DNA of 64,000 bases from Thermococcus sp. AM4 (GTDB lineage: Archaea > Methanobacteriota_B > Thermococci > Thermococcales > Thermococcaceae). A program made the position numbers and the translations under genes. Shown in pieces: positions 33,462 through 41,036 of the stretch. The stretch spans positions 372,001 through 436,000 of the forward strand of contig NC_016051.1 in NCBI RefSeq assembly GCF_000151205.2, given 5' to 3'. Below the pieces are notes generated by a model. It saw only the letters and a list, made by a program, of their open reading frames with translations. It ran no database searches and was not told the DNA's origin. Position 1 is the stretch's first letter. Each line of letters starts with the position of its first letter.

Positions 33462-34622
33462 TCACGGGGCTTTTTTTATGAGTCTCTCGGCGTCGTCAAG
33501 CCTTACGCTAAAGCCGAAGGAGCGGAAGTAGAAAGCCGACTTTCCGCTGTTGGTGGCGATGCCGTTGTACCAGCCCTTAATCGGCGACACGACGAAGCAC
33601 GAGTCCGCTATAATCCGCCCGTTGTAGCGCTCTATCGTTTCGGTGTAGCCGAGCGAGTCGGATAAAGCCTTAACGGCCCTGCTCGCGGTTATGAAGAGCG
33701 GTATCTTTAGGGGCCTTCCGCGCATTCTCAGAAGTTCGGCTATCTCCTTGATTTCCACCAGGGAAGCGTGCGGACAGCCTATGAGAATCATGTCTATCTC
33801 GCTCCAATCGTCGGAGAAGCTCTCCCTGACGGCCCTCAGGTCAGCTTCCTCAACCGTCACCGTCTCTATCCCGTCGGAAATCGCGTTCCTGTATTCGGGC
33901 GTTTCGCCTTCGACGTGGTAGAGCGCTATCGAACCGGTAGCGGCCATAGAAGCGCCGAGCTCCTTGAGGTAGTCTAGGCTTTCCGGTTTCAGGCCGGTTA
34001 TGTAGGGCACGTCGTTTCCGAGGGCCTTTCCAAGATGGTAGCCGAGGGCGGAGTAGTCCACAAAGGTCTTGACTTTAGCTTCTACCTTCACCTTCACGGT
34101 CGCCTTCCTGTTCTCGTCGAGGTGAAGTCCGTATTCCGGCGTTTTGCCGACTATGGCTGATGCCAGGCTCGACGGCCCGCCCTCGCGGTTGGTTCTGGCC
34201 CCTATTATAGAGTTTGCGAAGGAAACCGCCGAGCTCTCGCTCCAGGCAAGGTGGTCGCCGAACTTCGGAAGGTTCGCCCCGTAGTAGGGGGTGCAGGTCG
34301 AGGTCACCTCTATCCCCATCGCGCGGTAGAGCTCCAAAACCTCCCTCTGCTTCTCCATGAACTCGTCGTCGCCTATTCCCGCCGGGTTGAGGGTCGTGTA
34401 GACGCTGACCCTCGCTCCAGCATCCACGAAGTCCCTCAGGAACTCAATGCCGGCCTCGCCGAGGTTTTTGTAGGAAACTCCAGCAATCTGGGCGCTCTTT
34501 ATGGGAATCAACCGCTCCGCCCCGTAGATGTCGCCGAGTGCGACGAGGATTTCCATCGCCTTCTGGAGTGCGTAGCCGTACTCGCCGGCCAAGATAAGCT
34601 CCTCTTCCTTCGTCAGGTACAT
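33462..34622 (-). CDS. Phosphomevalonate dehydratase (aconitase X) large subunit
   Basis: 386 residues, aconitase X catalytic domain (DUF521). Cluster and active-site regions include STCTPYYGANLPKFGDHLAW, SESSAVSFANSIIGARTNRE and GGPSSLASAIVGKTPEYGLH; a second cysteine region is ILIGCPHASL. An Fe-S cluster is expected. With the small subunit it gives trans-anhydromevalonate phosphate, the branch point specific to most archaea. GGTGGTGTC precedes the ATG, and TTTATATT at 34653-34661 is a good TATA. HMG-CoA reductase of the same pathway is at 60607. Confidence 0.93.
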   Translation of the reverse strand: MYLTKEEELILAGEYGYALQKAMEILVALGDIYGAERLIPIKSAQIAGVSYKNLGEAGIEFLRDFVDAGARVSVYTTLNPAGIGDDEFMEKQREVLELYRAMGIEVTSTCTPYYGANLPKFGDHLAWSESSAVSFANSIIGARTNREGGPSSLASAIVGKTPEYGLHLDENRKATVKVKVEAKVKTFVDYSALGYHLGKALGNDVPYITGLKPESLDYLKELGASMAATGSIALYHVEGETPEYRNAISDGIETVTVEEADLRAVRESFSDDWSEIDMILIGCPHASLVEIKEIAELLRMRGRPLKIPLFITASRAVKALSDSLGYTETIERYNGRIIADSCFVVSPIKGWYNGIATNSGKSAFYFRSFGFSVRLDDAERLIKKAP

Positions 34623-34652
34623 GACACCACCGAACTAAAAACGACCTTGAAG

Positions 34653-34661
34653 AATATAAAG
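34653..34661 (-). promoter_or_regulatory. TATA box of the phosphomevalonate dehydratase operon
   Basis: CTTTATATT on the minus strand, about 35 bases from the ATG. It lies back to back with the tRNA-Met promoter. Confidence 0.5.
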
Positions 34662-34675
34662 CCCGCTCCGAAAGA

Positions 34676-34684
34676 TTTATAAAC
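34676..34684 (+). promoter_or_regulatory. TATA box of initiator tRNA-Met
   Basis: TTTATAAAC predicts transcription from about 34706, ten bases before the mature tRNA. Confidence 0.55.
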
Positions 34685-34715
34685 TTCCTTCGGTTCACTA
34701 ACTAACGGGTCGAGC

Positions 34716-34793
34716 AGCGGGGTGGGGCAGCTAGGAGTGCCCGCCGGGCTCATAACCCGGAGGTCGGAGGTTCAAATCCTCCCCCCGCTACCA
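34716..34793 (+). tRNA. Initiator tRNA-Met (CAT anticodon), CCA encoded
   Basis: The cloverleaf folds by eye: acceptor AGCGGGG with CCCCGCT, anticodon stem CCGGG-CTCATAA-CCCGG, T arm GGAGG-TTCAAAT-CCTCC, discriminator A and encoded CCA at 34791-34793. The A1:U72 pair and three successive G:C pairs below the anticodon loop are hallmarks of archaeal initiator tRNA rather than elongator Met or Ile2. No intron is visible in the anticodon loop. Confidence 0.95.
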
Positions 34794-34816
34794 GATTCGG
34801 TTTTCTCGCCTTTTGC

Positions 34817-36094
34817 TCAACCACCGCGCCTTTTCCTGCCCCATCTGATCCTCGCGGTTAAAACTTTCTCGCTCGCGAATATTCTCGCGGTCGCGTACAG
34901 CGTAACTCCCGCAGCGATTCCCAGGTACAGGATGCTCCACGCGACCGATCCGTAGTCCCCCATGAGGATGTAGCGGTAGTCAAGCGTCGGATGGGTGAAC
35001 GGACTCGCGAGAAGCAGGTATCTGCCAAGGGGCGGGAGCTGGGTCACGTCCACGAAGCTCAGGATGAAGGTGGGGAAAGCCAGCGGCAGGATCACCGAGC
35101 TCACAACTGTGTTGGCGCTCTGGACGTCTTCGGCGAAGACAGCCAGGAGCATCGCCAGGCTCAGCGAAAAGGCTATCGTCAGGAAGACGACGACGCCGAA
35201 GAGGGCCAGTCCGGCGGGTGTTACCGAAAGGCCGAGCTCGCTCAGCGAAACCCCGGTCTGGGCCCCGAAGCTCGCCATGTACTGTTTGAGGCCGATCATG
35301 TAGGCTAAAGCCGCTATCACACCCATAACGGCCGTTCCGGTTATCTTTGACGCGACTATCGTTGTTCTCTTTACCGGGAGCGTCAGGAGGGTTTCGAGGG
35401 TCTTGTTTTCCTTCTCGCTGGCCACAGCGCCGGCGGCCATCTGCGACGTTATCATGACCATGAGGAAGACTATCAGGGGCAGCCCGTAGGACTGCGAAGC
35501 CAAAACCTGCGAAACGACAGTTGGAGGAACGTTGATTATCCTGTCCATGAAGTACGATCTGCTCTCCGCCCGTATGGGGTGCAGTATCGCCTCCGGATCC
35601 CTGGCGCCGAGGGACCTGACCTTCAGCCTCGCTATCTCCTCGGAAAGGACGCTTATAACTGCGTTGATCCTGCCCTCGCTCACGCTCTCCCTCATCCCCG
35701 AGCTAAGTCCCTTGAAAACGCCGTACACCTCGACCGTCGCTATCCTGTCGGACTCTATGCTCTCACTGAAGTTGGGAGGGATAACAACCAGAACGTTTTG
35801 ATTCTCCTGAAGTGCCCGTTTTAGCGCTTCCTCGACAGACGGGGCAGTTATAACGGTTACACTCACGTTGGGACTCGCGTTGAGGGCCTTTATCAGCAAC
35901 TCGCCGTACTTTCCGTCGTCGAAGTTGACTATCGCCACGTGCGTTTCCTTCGTCGCGCTCTCGAAGCCGAACTGCATCATCCTGCCAAGGGCCGGGTAAA
36001 CGATGAGCGGCACTATGATCAGGCCGAAGAGCAGTTTTTTATCCCGGATCAGGTTCTTTACCTCCTTCTTTGCCAGGACGAGGAAATCGCTCAC
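34817..36094 (-). CDS. ABC-2 type transporter permease (NatB-like)
   Basis: 425 residues. One N-terminal TM (LLFGLIIVPLIVYPAL), a large external domain of about 170 residues, then six TM segments including TSQMAAGAVASEKENKTLET, the typical coupling region of ABC-2 exporters. With the ATPase it should export a small molecule, peptide or Na+ (NatAB-like); the substrate is unknown. It starts with GTG overlapping the ATPase stop (GTGA), with GGAGGTGA six bases ahead. Last gene of a five-gene operon running from 38034. Confidence 0.85.
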   Translation of the reverse strand: MSDFLVLAKKEVKNLIRDKKLLFGLIIVPLIVYPALGRMMQFGFESATKETHVAIVNFDDGKYGELLIKALNASPNVSVTVITAPSVEEALKRALQENQNVLVVIPPNFSESIESDRIATVEVYGVFKGLSSGMRESVSEGRINAVISVLSEEIARLKVRSLGARDPEAILHPIRAESRSYFMDRIINVPPTVVSQVLASQSYGLPLIVFLMVMITSQMAAGAVASEKENKTLETLLTLPVKRTTIVASKITGTAVMGVIAALAYMIGLKQYMASFGAQTGVSLSELGLSVTPAGLALFGVVVFLTIAFSLSLAMLLAVFAEDVQSANTVVSSVILPLAFPTFILSFVDVTQLPPLGRYLLLASPFTHPTLDYRYILMGDYGSVAWSILYLGIAAGVTLYATARIFASEKVLTARIRWGRKRRGG

Positions 36095-36846
36095 GAGCCC
36101 TCACCTCCAACCGGCTCGGGGACGCTGACGCCGATGGCCCTCATGAAGACCTCCTCCAGGTTCTCGGCGTCGTACTTCTCCTTCAGCTCTCCGGGAGTTC
36201 CAATCTCGACGATCCTTCCGTCCGCTATCATGGCAACGCGATCGCAGAGGAACTCGACTTCGAGCATGTTGTGGCTTGAGATCAGAAACGTGGTATCCAT
36301 CTCCCTCGCGAAGCGCCTTATCGTCTTTCTGATCTCGTAGGCGTTCACTATGTCGAGCCCGCTCGCCGGCTCGTCGAGAATAGCTAACTTCGGCCTCACC
36401 ATGAGGGCCCTCGCTATCAAAAGCTTGCGGGTCATGCCCTTGGAGTAAGTCGAGACCTTGTCGTCGAGCCTCTCTCCCAGACCCGAGAGCTCAACGCCGA
36501 GCTCGAGCATTTCCCGGGCTTTCCGCTCGTCTTTGGCGTAAAGTTTCGCCATAAACTCCAGGTACTCCCTTCCGGTAAGGTTTTTGTAGGCTCCTGCTTC
36601 CTCGGGCAGGTAGCTGATGAGAGCCCTTACCCTGTCGGCCTCCTTAACCACGTCATGGCCGCCCACTCTCGCCGTCCCCCCAGTCGGCTTCAGCAGGGTG
36701 GCGAGGATTTTGAGGGTCGTGCTCTTTCCGGCACCGTTTGGCCCGATGAGGCCGAAGATCTCGCCCTCCCCGATGGAGAAGCTTATCCCCTTCAGGGCCT
36801 TGACCTTCCCGTAGTCCTTCTCAAGGTTCTCAACCTCGACGAACAT
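36091..36846 (-). CDS. ABC transporter ATP-binding protein (NatA-like exporter)
   Basis: 251 residues from MFVEVENLEKDYGK. Walker A GLIGPNGAGKSTTLKIL, Q-loop YLPEEAGAYKNLT, signature-like TYSKGMTRKLLIARAL and Walker B LAILDEPASGLD are intact; the signature SKGM is typical of ABC-2 exporter ATPases. GGTGA lies five bases before this ATG; the longer frame upstream would run through the regulator gene and is rejected. The start ATG overlaps the end of the XRE gene region closely, and the stop overlaps the permease GTG. Confidence 0.88.
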   Translation of the reverse strand: MFVEVENLEKDYGKVKALKGISFSIGEGEIFGLIGPNGAGKSTTLKILATLLKPTGGTARVGGHDVVKEADRVRALISYLPEEAGAYKNLTGREYLEFMAKLYAKDERKAREMLELGVELSGLGERLDDKVSTYSKGMTRKLLIARALMVRPKLAILDEPASGLDIVNAYEIRKTIRRFAREMDTTFLISSHNMLEVEFLCDRVAMIADGRIVEIGTPGELKEKYDAENLEEVFMRAIGVSVPEPVGGEGS

Positions 36847-36847
36847 C

Positions 36848-37045
36848 TCAATCACCGTCGTAGATGAAGATGTCCTCGATTTTAGCACCAAAAAAACGGG
36901 CGATTTTGAAGGCGAGCCTGAGGGAGGGGTCGTATTTACCTTTCTCAATCGCTATAATGGTCTGCCTCGTAACTCCTAGGGCCTTTGCGAGCTCCTCCTG
37001 GGTCAGTCCTCTCGCCTCCCTCAGCTCGCGCAGGCGGTTCTTCAT
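36848..37045 (-). CDS. XRE-family transcriptional regulator
   Basis: 65 residues from [13 protein letters not shown] with GGAGGATG upstream. The helix-turn-helix is [20 protein letters not shown], followed by [19 protein letters not shown] and a short acidic tail: the compact YgzD/Xre type often found with DUF2178 and ABC-2 genes. It probably binds the twin palindromes at 38046-38077 in front of its own operon. An in-frame extension of 18 codons overlaps the upstream gene and is not used. Confidence 0.87.
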   Translation of the reverse strand: MKNRLRELREARGLTQEELAKALGVTRQTIIAIEKGKYDPSLRLAFKIARFFGAKIEDIFIYDGD

Positions 37046-37047
37046 CG

Positions 37048-37653
37048 CTACATCCTCCGGGAGTAGTAGGCCCTCGCTCCCATCATCGAGATGCTCCACG
37101 TGAGCATGAGAAGAAAGGACAGCGTTTCCGCATTGGGGTTCCAGAGGTGGAAGAGTGCCAAGAGCAGAGTTATCGAAGCCACCGTCGTCATGTTCCTGCC
37201 GGCGAGCGCCCAGGACTTCAGCTCTATTAGCTCAGTCCTCTCGTCCACAACGGGCCCCTCTGGCCTTAACCGTTCGGCGTTCATCCTCGCAAGCAGGGCC
37301 CACACACCGAGAAAGACAGCCCCGGCGAGCAGTCCCTCAGCCTTTGAGAGGTATCCGGTCATAACGAACGCACTCACCGTTGAGAGGCCGGCGAAGAGCA
37401 GGGAAAGCGCGAGGAGCTGGGGAACCGCCCTGCTTTCACGGGCTTCCTCCGCTCCCTGGAAGGCCAGCAGAATGGAGCCACCTGCGAAGGAGAATACGAA
37501 CACGAAAATTCCGGCTATGAACGGGAACGTCCACTCGGGAGGTTCGTACCTTACAACCATGGTGCCGTTGCTCGCCCGGTAGAGCCAGAGGAAGTAAACC
37601 GCGTAGAGAAGGCCCGATATGGCAACTAGGCCGAGAAGGTTCTTCTTTCCCAT
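37048..37653 (-). CDS. DUF2178-like membrane protein
   Basis: 201 residues with about six hydrophobic segments. The motif [19 protein letters not shown] near residue 137 and a YYSRRM end are shared with the next upstream gene product (DERTIRINEIASRRT, HYYSRVM), so the two are distant paralogues; the present one carries extra N-terminal TM segments. DUF2178 function is unknown. GGGTGATGTGA precedes the ATG, which directly follows the stop of the upstream gene. Confidence 0.75.
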   Translation of the reverse strand: MGKKNLLGLVAISGLLYAVYFLWLYRASNGTMVVRYEPPEWTFPFIAGIFVFVFSFAGGSILLAFQGAEEARESRAVPQLLALSLLFAGLSTVSAFVMTGYLSKAEGLLAGAVFLGVWALLARMNAERLRPEGPVVDERTELIELKSWALAGRNMTTVASITLLLALFHLWNPNAETLSFLLMLTWSISMMGARAYYSRRM

Positions 37654-38034
37654 TCACATCACCCGCGAGTAGTAGTGTCTGAGAAGGAGGTGTAACATTG
37701 AAATACCAACAAGGAAAACGCTTAGGGCCTTGAAGGCTCCTTTTATCTCCGGGGCCGATGTCCACTGTGAGAGAACCAGCACCGAGAAGCCGAGGGCTAT
37801 CACCGCGATTTGGAGCGTTCTCCTCGAGGCAATTTCGTTTATCCTGATCGTTCTTTCGTCCTCGAGGACAACGCCCCTCTCCCTGAGCCATGACGAATAC
37901 CAGTTTGCGAAGAGCATTGCAAGGGCCAGGGACGCAACCGCGAGCTCCCAGTGTCCGGAACGGACGGAGAGGAACATCACGAACCCGGCGGCGATCCCCA
38001 CGAGCAGGGTCGGAACCCTTGACCACTGCCCCAT
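37654..38034 (-). CDS. DUF2178 family membrane protein
   Basis: 126 residues with four hydrophobic segments and the cytosolic loop VVLEDERTIRINEIASRRTL that marks DUF2178. First gene of the DUF2178-DUF2178-XRE-ATPase-permease operon. GGTGAGAGC lies four bases from the ATG. Two GTAAAG-N4-CTTTAC palindromes lie 12-43 bases upstream of the start codon. The role may be sensing or accessory to the exporter; nothing in the sequence settles it. Confidence 0.8.
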   Translation of the reverse strand: MGQWSRVPTLLVGIAAGFVMFLSVRSGHWELAVASLALAMLFANWYSSWLRERGVVLEDERTIRINEIASRRTLQIAVIALGFSVLVLSQWTSAPEIKGAFKALSVFLVGISMLHLLLRHYYSRVM

Positions 38035-38045
38035 GCTCTCACCAT

Positions 38046-38077
38046 GTAAAGTTTCCTTTACGTAAAGCTTCCTTTAC
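38046..38077. promoter_or_regulatory. Two abutting palindromic operators of the DUF2178/XRE/ABC operon
   Basis: GTAAAG-TTTC-CTTTAC at 38046-38061 is followed at once by GTAAAG-CTTC-CTTTAC at 38062-38077. Both are perfect 6+6 inverted repeats with a 4-base spacer. The TATA is CTTATAAG at 38081-38088, predicting transcription near 38059, inside the operators. Binding would block transcription. The XRE protein of the same operon is the likely ligand. Confidence 0.72.
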
Positions 38078-38080
38078 ATC

Positions 38081-38088
38081 CTTATAAG
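38081..38088 (-). promoter_or_regulatory. TATA box of the DUF2178/XRE/ABC operon
   Basis: CTTATAAG, a symmetrical TATA at the end of the preceding gene, with a BRE-like GC on the upstream (minus-strand) side. Confidence 0.5.
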
Positions 38089-38402
38089 CTTTGCTCCTCG
38101 CGGTAGAGCTCCTCGATGTAGGACACCATGTCGTGGATTGCAAGGAAATCCAGGAGGGCTATAATCCCCTTCAGCAGCACCCCCGAGATGAGGTAGAATA
38201 TCGCGAGGAACAGGTCAATTGCTAAATACACCAGGGAAACCTTGATCGCCGTCTTTCTGCGGGTATAGGTCCCCCACGCGAGGAGGAAGTCGAGAAGGGC
38301 AAAGGGAAGGTAAACGGCCGGGAACTTCGTCCCCTGATAGAGGCCTAGAAACCCCTGAAGAACCAGCACGAACGTCGTGACCTTCAGCTCCCCGAACTTC
38401 AT
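38082..38402 (-). CDS. Small membrane protein, hypothetical
   Basis: 106 residues with about three to four hydrophobic segments (FVLVLQGFLGLYQG, PFALLDFLLAWGTY, VSLVYLAIDLFLAIFYLISG) and a charged tail IEELYREEQSL. No family recognised. ATGs at 38408 and 38402 are possible; GGGATGGGA before the second suits better. It follows the coiled protein gene by a few bases and is probably co-transcribed with it. Confidence 0.62.
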   Translation of the reverse strand: MKFGELKVTTFVLVLQGFLGLYQGTKFPAVYLPFALLDFLLAWGTYTRRKTAIKVSLVYLAIDLFLAIFYLISGVLLKGIIALLDFLAIHDMVSYIEELYREEQSL

Positions 38403-38411
38403 TCCCATCCC

Positions 38412-38699
38412 TCAGTACAGGTGGCTCTTGCTCTCCCGGAGCAGTTTGAAGTACTCGAGAAGTTTCTCAAGATCTTCCCGTTCAAAGACTTCCTCTACGT
38501 TCGTCTCCGGGTCGAGGGTGAGCAGATAATCACGCAGTTTTACCAGCTCATCCAGATCCTCCTGAAGCTCCACCGCCCTCTGGGTGAACTCCAGACTTGT
38601 GTAGGGGCTCTCAAAGGACCTCGTTTGATTGGCCACTATCGCAACTTTAAGGTCTCCAATCGCTTCCTCAACGAGTTCAAGGAGCTCTCCAACCTTCAT
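38412..38699 (-). CDS. Hypothetical helical protein (95 aa)
   Basis: Acidic, all-helical sequence (KVGELLELVEEAIGDLKVAI, FTQRAVELQEDLDELVKLRD, EVFEREDLEKLLEYFKLLRE). No family recognised. GAGGTTTCTCC precedes the ATG. First of a two-gene unit with the small membrane protein. Its promoter appears to share one TATA with the divergent gene at 38782. Confidence 0.65.
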   Translation of the reverse strand: MKVGELLELVEEAIGDLKVAIVANQTRSFESPYTSLEFTQRAVELQEDLDELVKLRDYLLTLDPETNVEEVFEREDLEKLLEYFKLLRESKSHLY

Positions 38700-38742
38700 G
38701 GAGAAACCTCAGCGTTTCCCTTAATAACCTTGTCCCAAAACG

Positions 38743-38748
38743 TTTATA
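38743..38748. promoter_or_regulatory. Possible shared TATA for divergent genes 38699(-) and 38782(+)
   Basis: TTTATA (TATAAA on the other strand) lies 44 bases from one ATG and 39 from the other. It is the only clear TATA in the 82-base gap, so both directions may start from it. Confidence 0.4.
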
Positions 38749-38781
38749 GTGACGTGGGTGAAATTCCAAACGGGGATCGCT

Positions 38782-39036
38782 ATGGACTTCGCCCTCTTCA
38801 TGGAGAGGTACGGGTACAAGATACTCCTCGGTGTCTTCGCGATAATCCTCATCGGCTTCTTTGCCGTCCTCGGTTTCTGGATCTACGCCATGTTCAAGGT
38901 CTTCGGCTCGATCGCGGCGATAGCGATCGTTGGCTACTTCATATACGCGTTCGTCGTTAAGAGGCGCGTTCTCGACGCCCAGGCGGAGGCTCATGGGAAG
39001 TACTTCTACGACCCGAACTACGGAAAGAAACGCTAA
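38782..39036 (+). CDS. Small membrane protein, hypothetical (84 aa)
   Basis: Starts MDFALFMERYGYK; an in-frame ATG 33 bases upstream lies close to the TATA and is less likely. Two hydrophobic segments (ILLGVFAIILIGFFAVLGFW and VFGSIAAIAIVGYFIYAFVV) are followed by a basic/aromatic tail GKYFYDPNYGKKR. No family recognised. Confidence 0.6.
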   Translation: MDFALFMERYGYKILLGVFAIILIGFFAVLGFWIYAMFKVFGSIAAIAIVGYFIYAFVVKRRVLDAQAEAHGKYFYDPNYGKKR

Positions 39037-39123
39037 TAGTTCTCTGAAAATCCTTTGGGTTTTGGGTTATTTTTTCGAGCCATAAGTTTTATATCCTTCC
39101 TCCAACTCCCCAGCGGTGGTTGC

Positions 39124-41031
39124 ATGGATGCGGTTAAATCTTATCCTTCTGACCCAGCCGAAGTGAAAGGCGAGAGGCGAGAGAAGAAGCTTCTCATGGG
39201 AAACGAGGCGATAGCCTACGGCGCCCTCGAAAGCGGTGTCGTTTTCGCCACAGGCTACCCCGGGACACCCTCAACCGAAGTGATAGAGACGATAGCGAGG
39301 CTCAAGCCTGAAGTTTTTGCCGAGTGGGCCCCCAACGAGAAGGTCGCGCTGGAGGAAGCGGCTGGAGTTGCCTACACCGGACTGCGGGCGCTCGTGACAA
39401 TGAAGTGCGTCGGTTTGAACGTGGCAGCGGACCCGCTTATGAGCCTCGCTTACTCTGGCGTAGAAGGTGGCTTAGTAATCCTCGTGGCGGACGACCCTGG
39501 ACCTCACACGAGTCAAACGGAACAGGACGACCGCTACTACGGCAAGCTCTCGCTTCTGCCGGTCCTTGAGCCTGCCGACCCGCAGGAAGCTCACGACCTC
39601 ATCAAGTACGCCTACGAGCTGAGCGAGAGATACAAAGTCCCGGTTATCTTCAGGACAACCACGAGGGTTAACCACACGACGGCCGACGTGGAGGTTAGCG
39701 AGTTCATCGAACTCGACAGGAAGCCCGTCTTCAAGAAGGACATCGAGCGCTACGTGCGCGCGAGCATGGAGGGCAACAGGAAGAGGCACAAGTGGCTCAA
39801 CGAGACCCTTGCCAAGATAGAGGAGGAGTTCAACTCGATGCCCTTCAACTGGGTCGAGGGGAGCGGTAAAATCGGAATAATCGTCGAGGGCGCGCCCTAC
39901 AACTACGTGAGGGAGGTTCTCCCGGGAATCAGCGCGGACTTCAAGGTCCTCAAGCTCTCAACGCCCCACCCGCTCCCGAGGAAGCTCGTCGTTGATTTCC
40001 TCAAAACCGTTGATTTCGCGATTGTAATCGAGGACGGCGCGCCGTTCCTCGAGGAGGAGGTCAAGATAGCCGCCTACGAGGCCGGGATCAACGTGCCGAT
40101 CTACGGCAAGAGAACCGGTCATTTACCGCTTGAGGGCGAGCTCACCCCGAGCCTCGTCAGGAACGCCCTCCTCAGGCTAATGGGTGAAAGCGAGGAAACC
40201 TACGAGAAGCCGGAGGAGGTAAAGCTCGCCGAAAGCCTCGCCCCGAAGAGACCGCCGGTAATGTGCCCCGGCTGTCCGCACAGGGGAAGCTATAGGGCCG
40301 CTTTGGACGCCCTCCGCGACCTCAAGCTCGGCCGCTACTCGGTCCCCATTCACGGCGACATAGGCTGTTATGCCCTATCGCTCCTCCCCCCGCTCGAGGC
40401 CATCTGGACCGAATACGTCATGGGCGCGAGCATCAGCTTAGCGAACGGCCAGAGCGTCGTTATGAACAAGAAGATAATCGCGACAATCGGTGACTCGACG
40501 TTCTTCCACAATGGAATTCAGCCGCTGGTGGATGCAGTTTACAAGAACCTGAACGTTCTGGTGATGATACTCGACAACAGAACCACCGCGATGACCGGCC
40601 ATCAACCGCACCCGGGAACCGGTGGAAGTGAAACCGGCAGGAAGTTCAACGAGATTGACATCGAGGCCCTCGTCAAAGCTTTGGGAGTTAAGTACGTCAA
40701 GACCGTTGACCCATACGACCTCAAGGCCACGAGGGAAGCGATAAAGGAAGCCATGCAGGTTGAGGGGCCTGCAGTCATAATAGCGAAGCGCGAGTGTGTC
40801 ATTCCCGTCATAAGGCGCGGTGAGATAGGCGAGATACCGAAGGTTATAGAGGACAGGTGCACCGGCTGTAAGGCGTGCATACTCCTGACCGGCTGTCCGG
40901 CGCTCGTTTACGACCCGGAGACCAACAAGGTCAGAATAGATGGCCTGCTCTGTACGGGCTGTGGCGTCTGCAACCAGACGTGCCCGTTCGATGCGATAAA
41001 GTTCCCGAGCGAGCTGGAGAAGGGGGCTTAG
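39124..41031 (+). CDS. iorA: Indolepyruvate:ferredoxin oxidoreductase alpha subunit
   Basis: 635 residues. It oxidatively decarboxylates aryl pyruvates from aromatic amino acid breakdown to aryl-CoA, reducing ferredoxin. Order: pyrimidine-binding domain with the TGYPGTPSTEVIE loop, middle domain, CPGCPHRGSY, then the TPP-binding region HGDIGCYALSLLPP and IGDSTFFHNGIQPLVDAVY, and two C-terminal [4Fe-4S] motifs CTGCKACILLTGCP and CTGCGVCNQTCPF. GGTGGTTGC precedes the chosen ATG, with a TTTATATCC TATA about 30 bases before. The beta subunit iorB, often adjacent in Thermococcales, does not follow; the next gene is convergent. Confidence 0.94.
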   Translation: MDAVKSYPSDPAEVKGERREKKLLMGNEAIAYGALESGVVFATGYPGTPSTEVIETIARLKPEVFAEWAPNEKVALEEAAGVAYTGLRALVTMKCVGLNVAADPLMSLAYSGVEGGLVILVADDPGPHTSQTEQDDRYYGKLSLLPVLEPADPQEAHDLIKYAYELSERYKVPVIFRTTTRVNHTTADVEVSEFIELDRKPVFKKDIERYVRASMEGNRKRHKWLNETLAKIEEEFNSMPFNWVEGSGKIGIIVEGAPYNYVREVLPGISADFKVLKLSTPHPLPRKLVVDFLKTVDFAIVIEDGAPFLEEEVKIAAYEAGINVPIYGKRTGHLPLEGELTPSLVRNALLRLMGESEETYEKPEEVKLAESLAPKRPPVMCPGCPHRGSYRAALDALRDLKLGRYSVPIHGDIGCYALSLLPPLEAIWTEYVMGASISLANGQSVVMNKKIIATIGDSTFFHNGIQPLVDAVYKNLNVLVMILDNRTTAMTGHQPHPGTGGSETGRKFNEIDIEALVKALGVKYVKTVDPYDLKATREAIKEAMQVEGPAVIIAKRECVIPVIRRGEIGEIPKVIEDRCTGCKACILLTGCPALVYDPETNKVRIDGLLCTGCGVCNQTCPFDAIKFPSELEKGA

Positions 41032-41036
41032 CCCCC

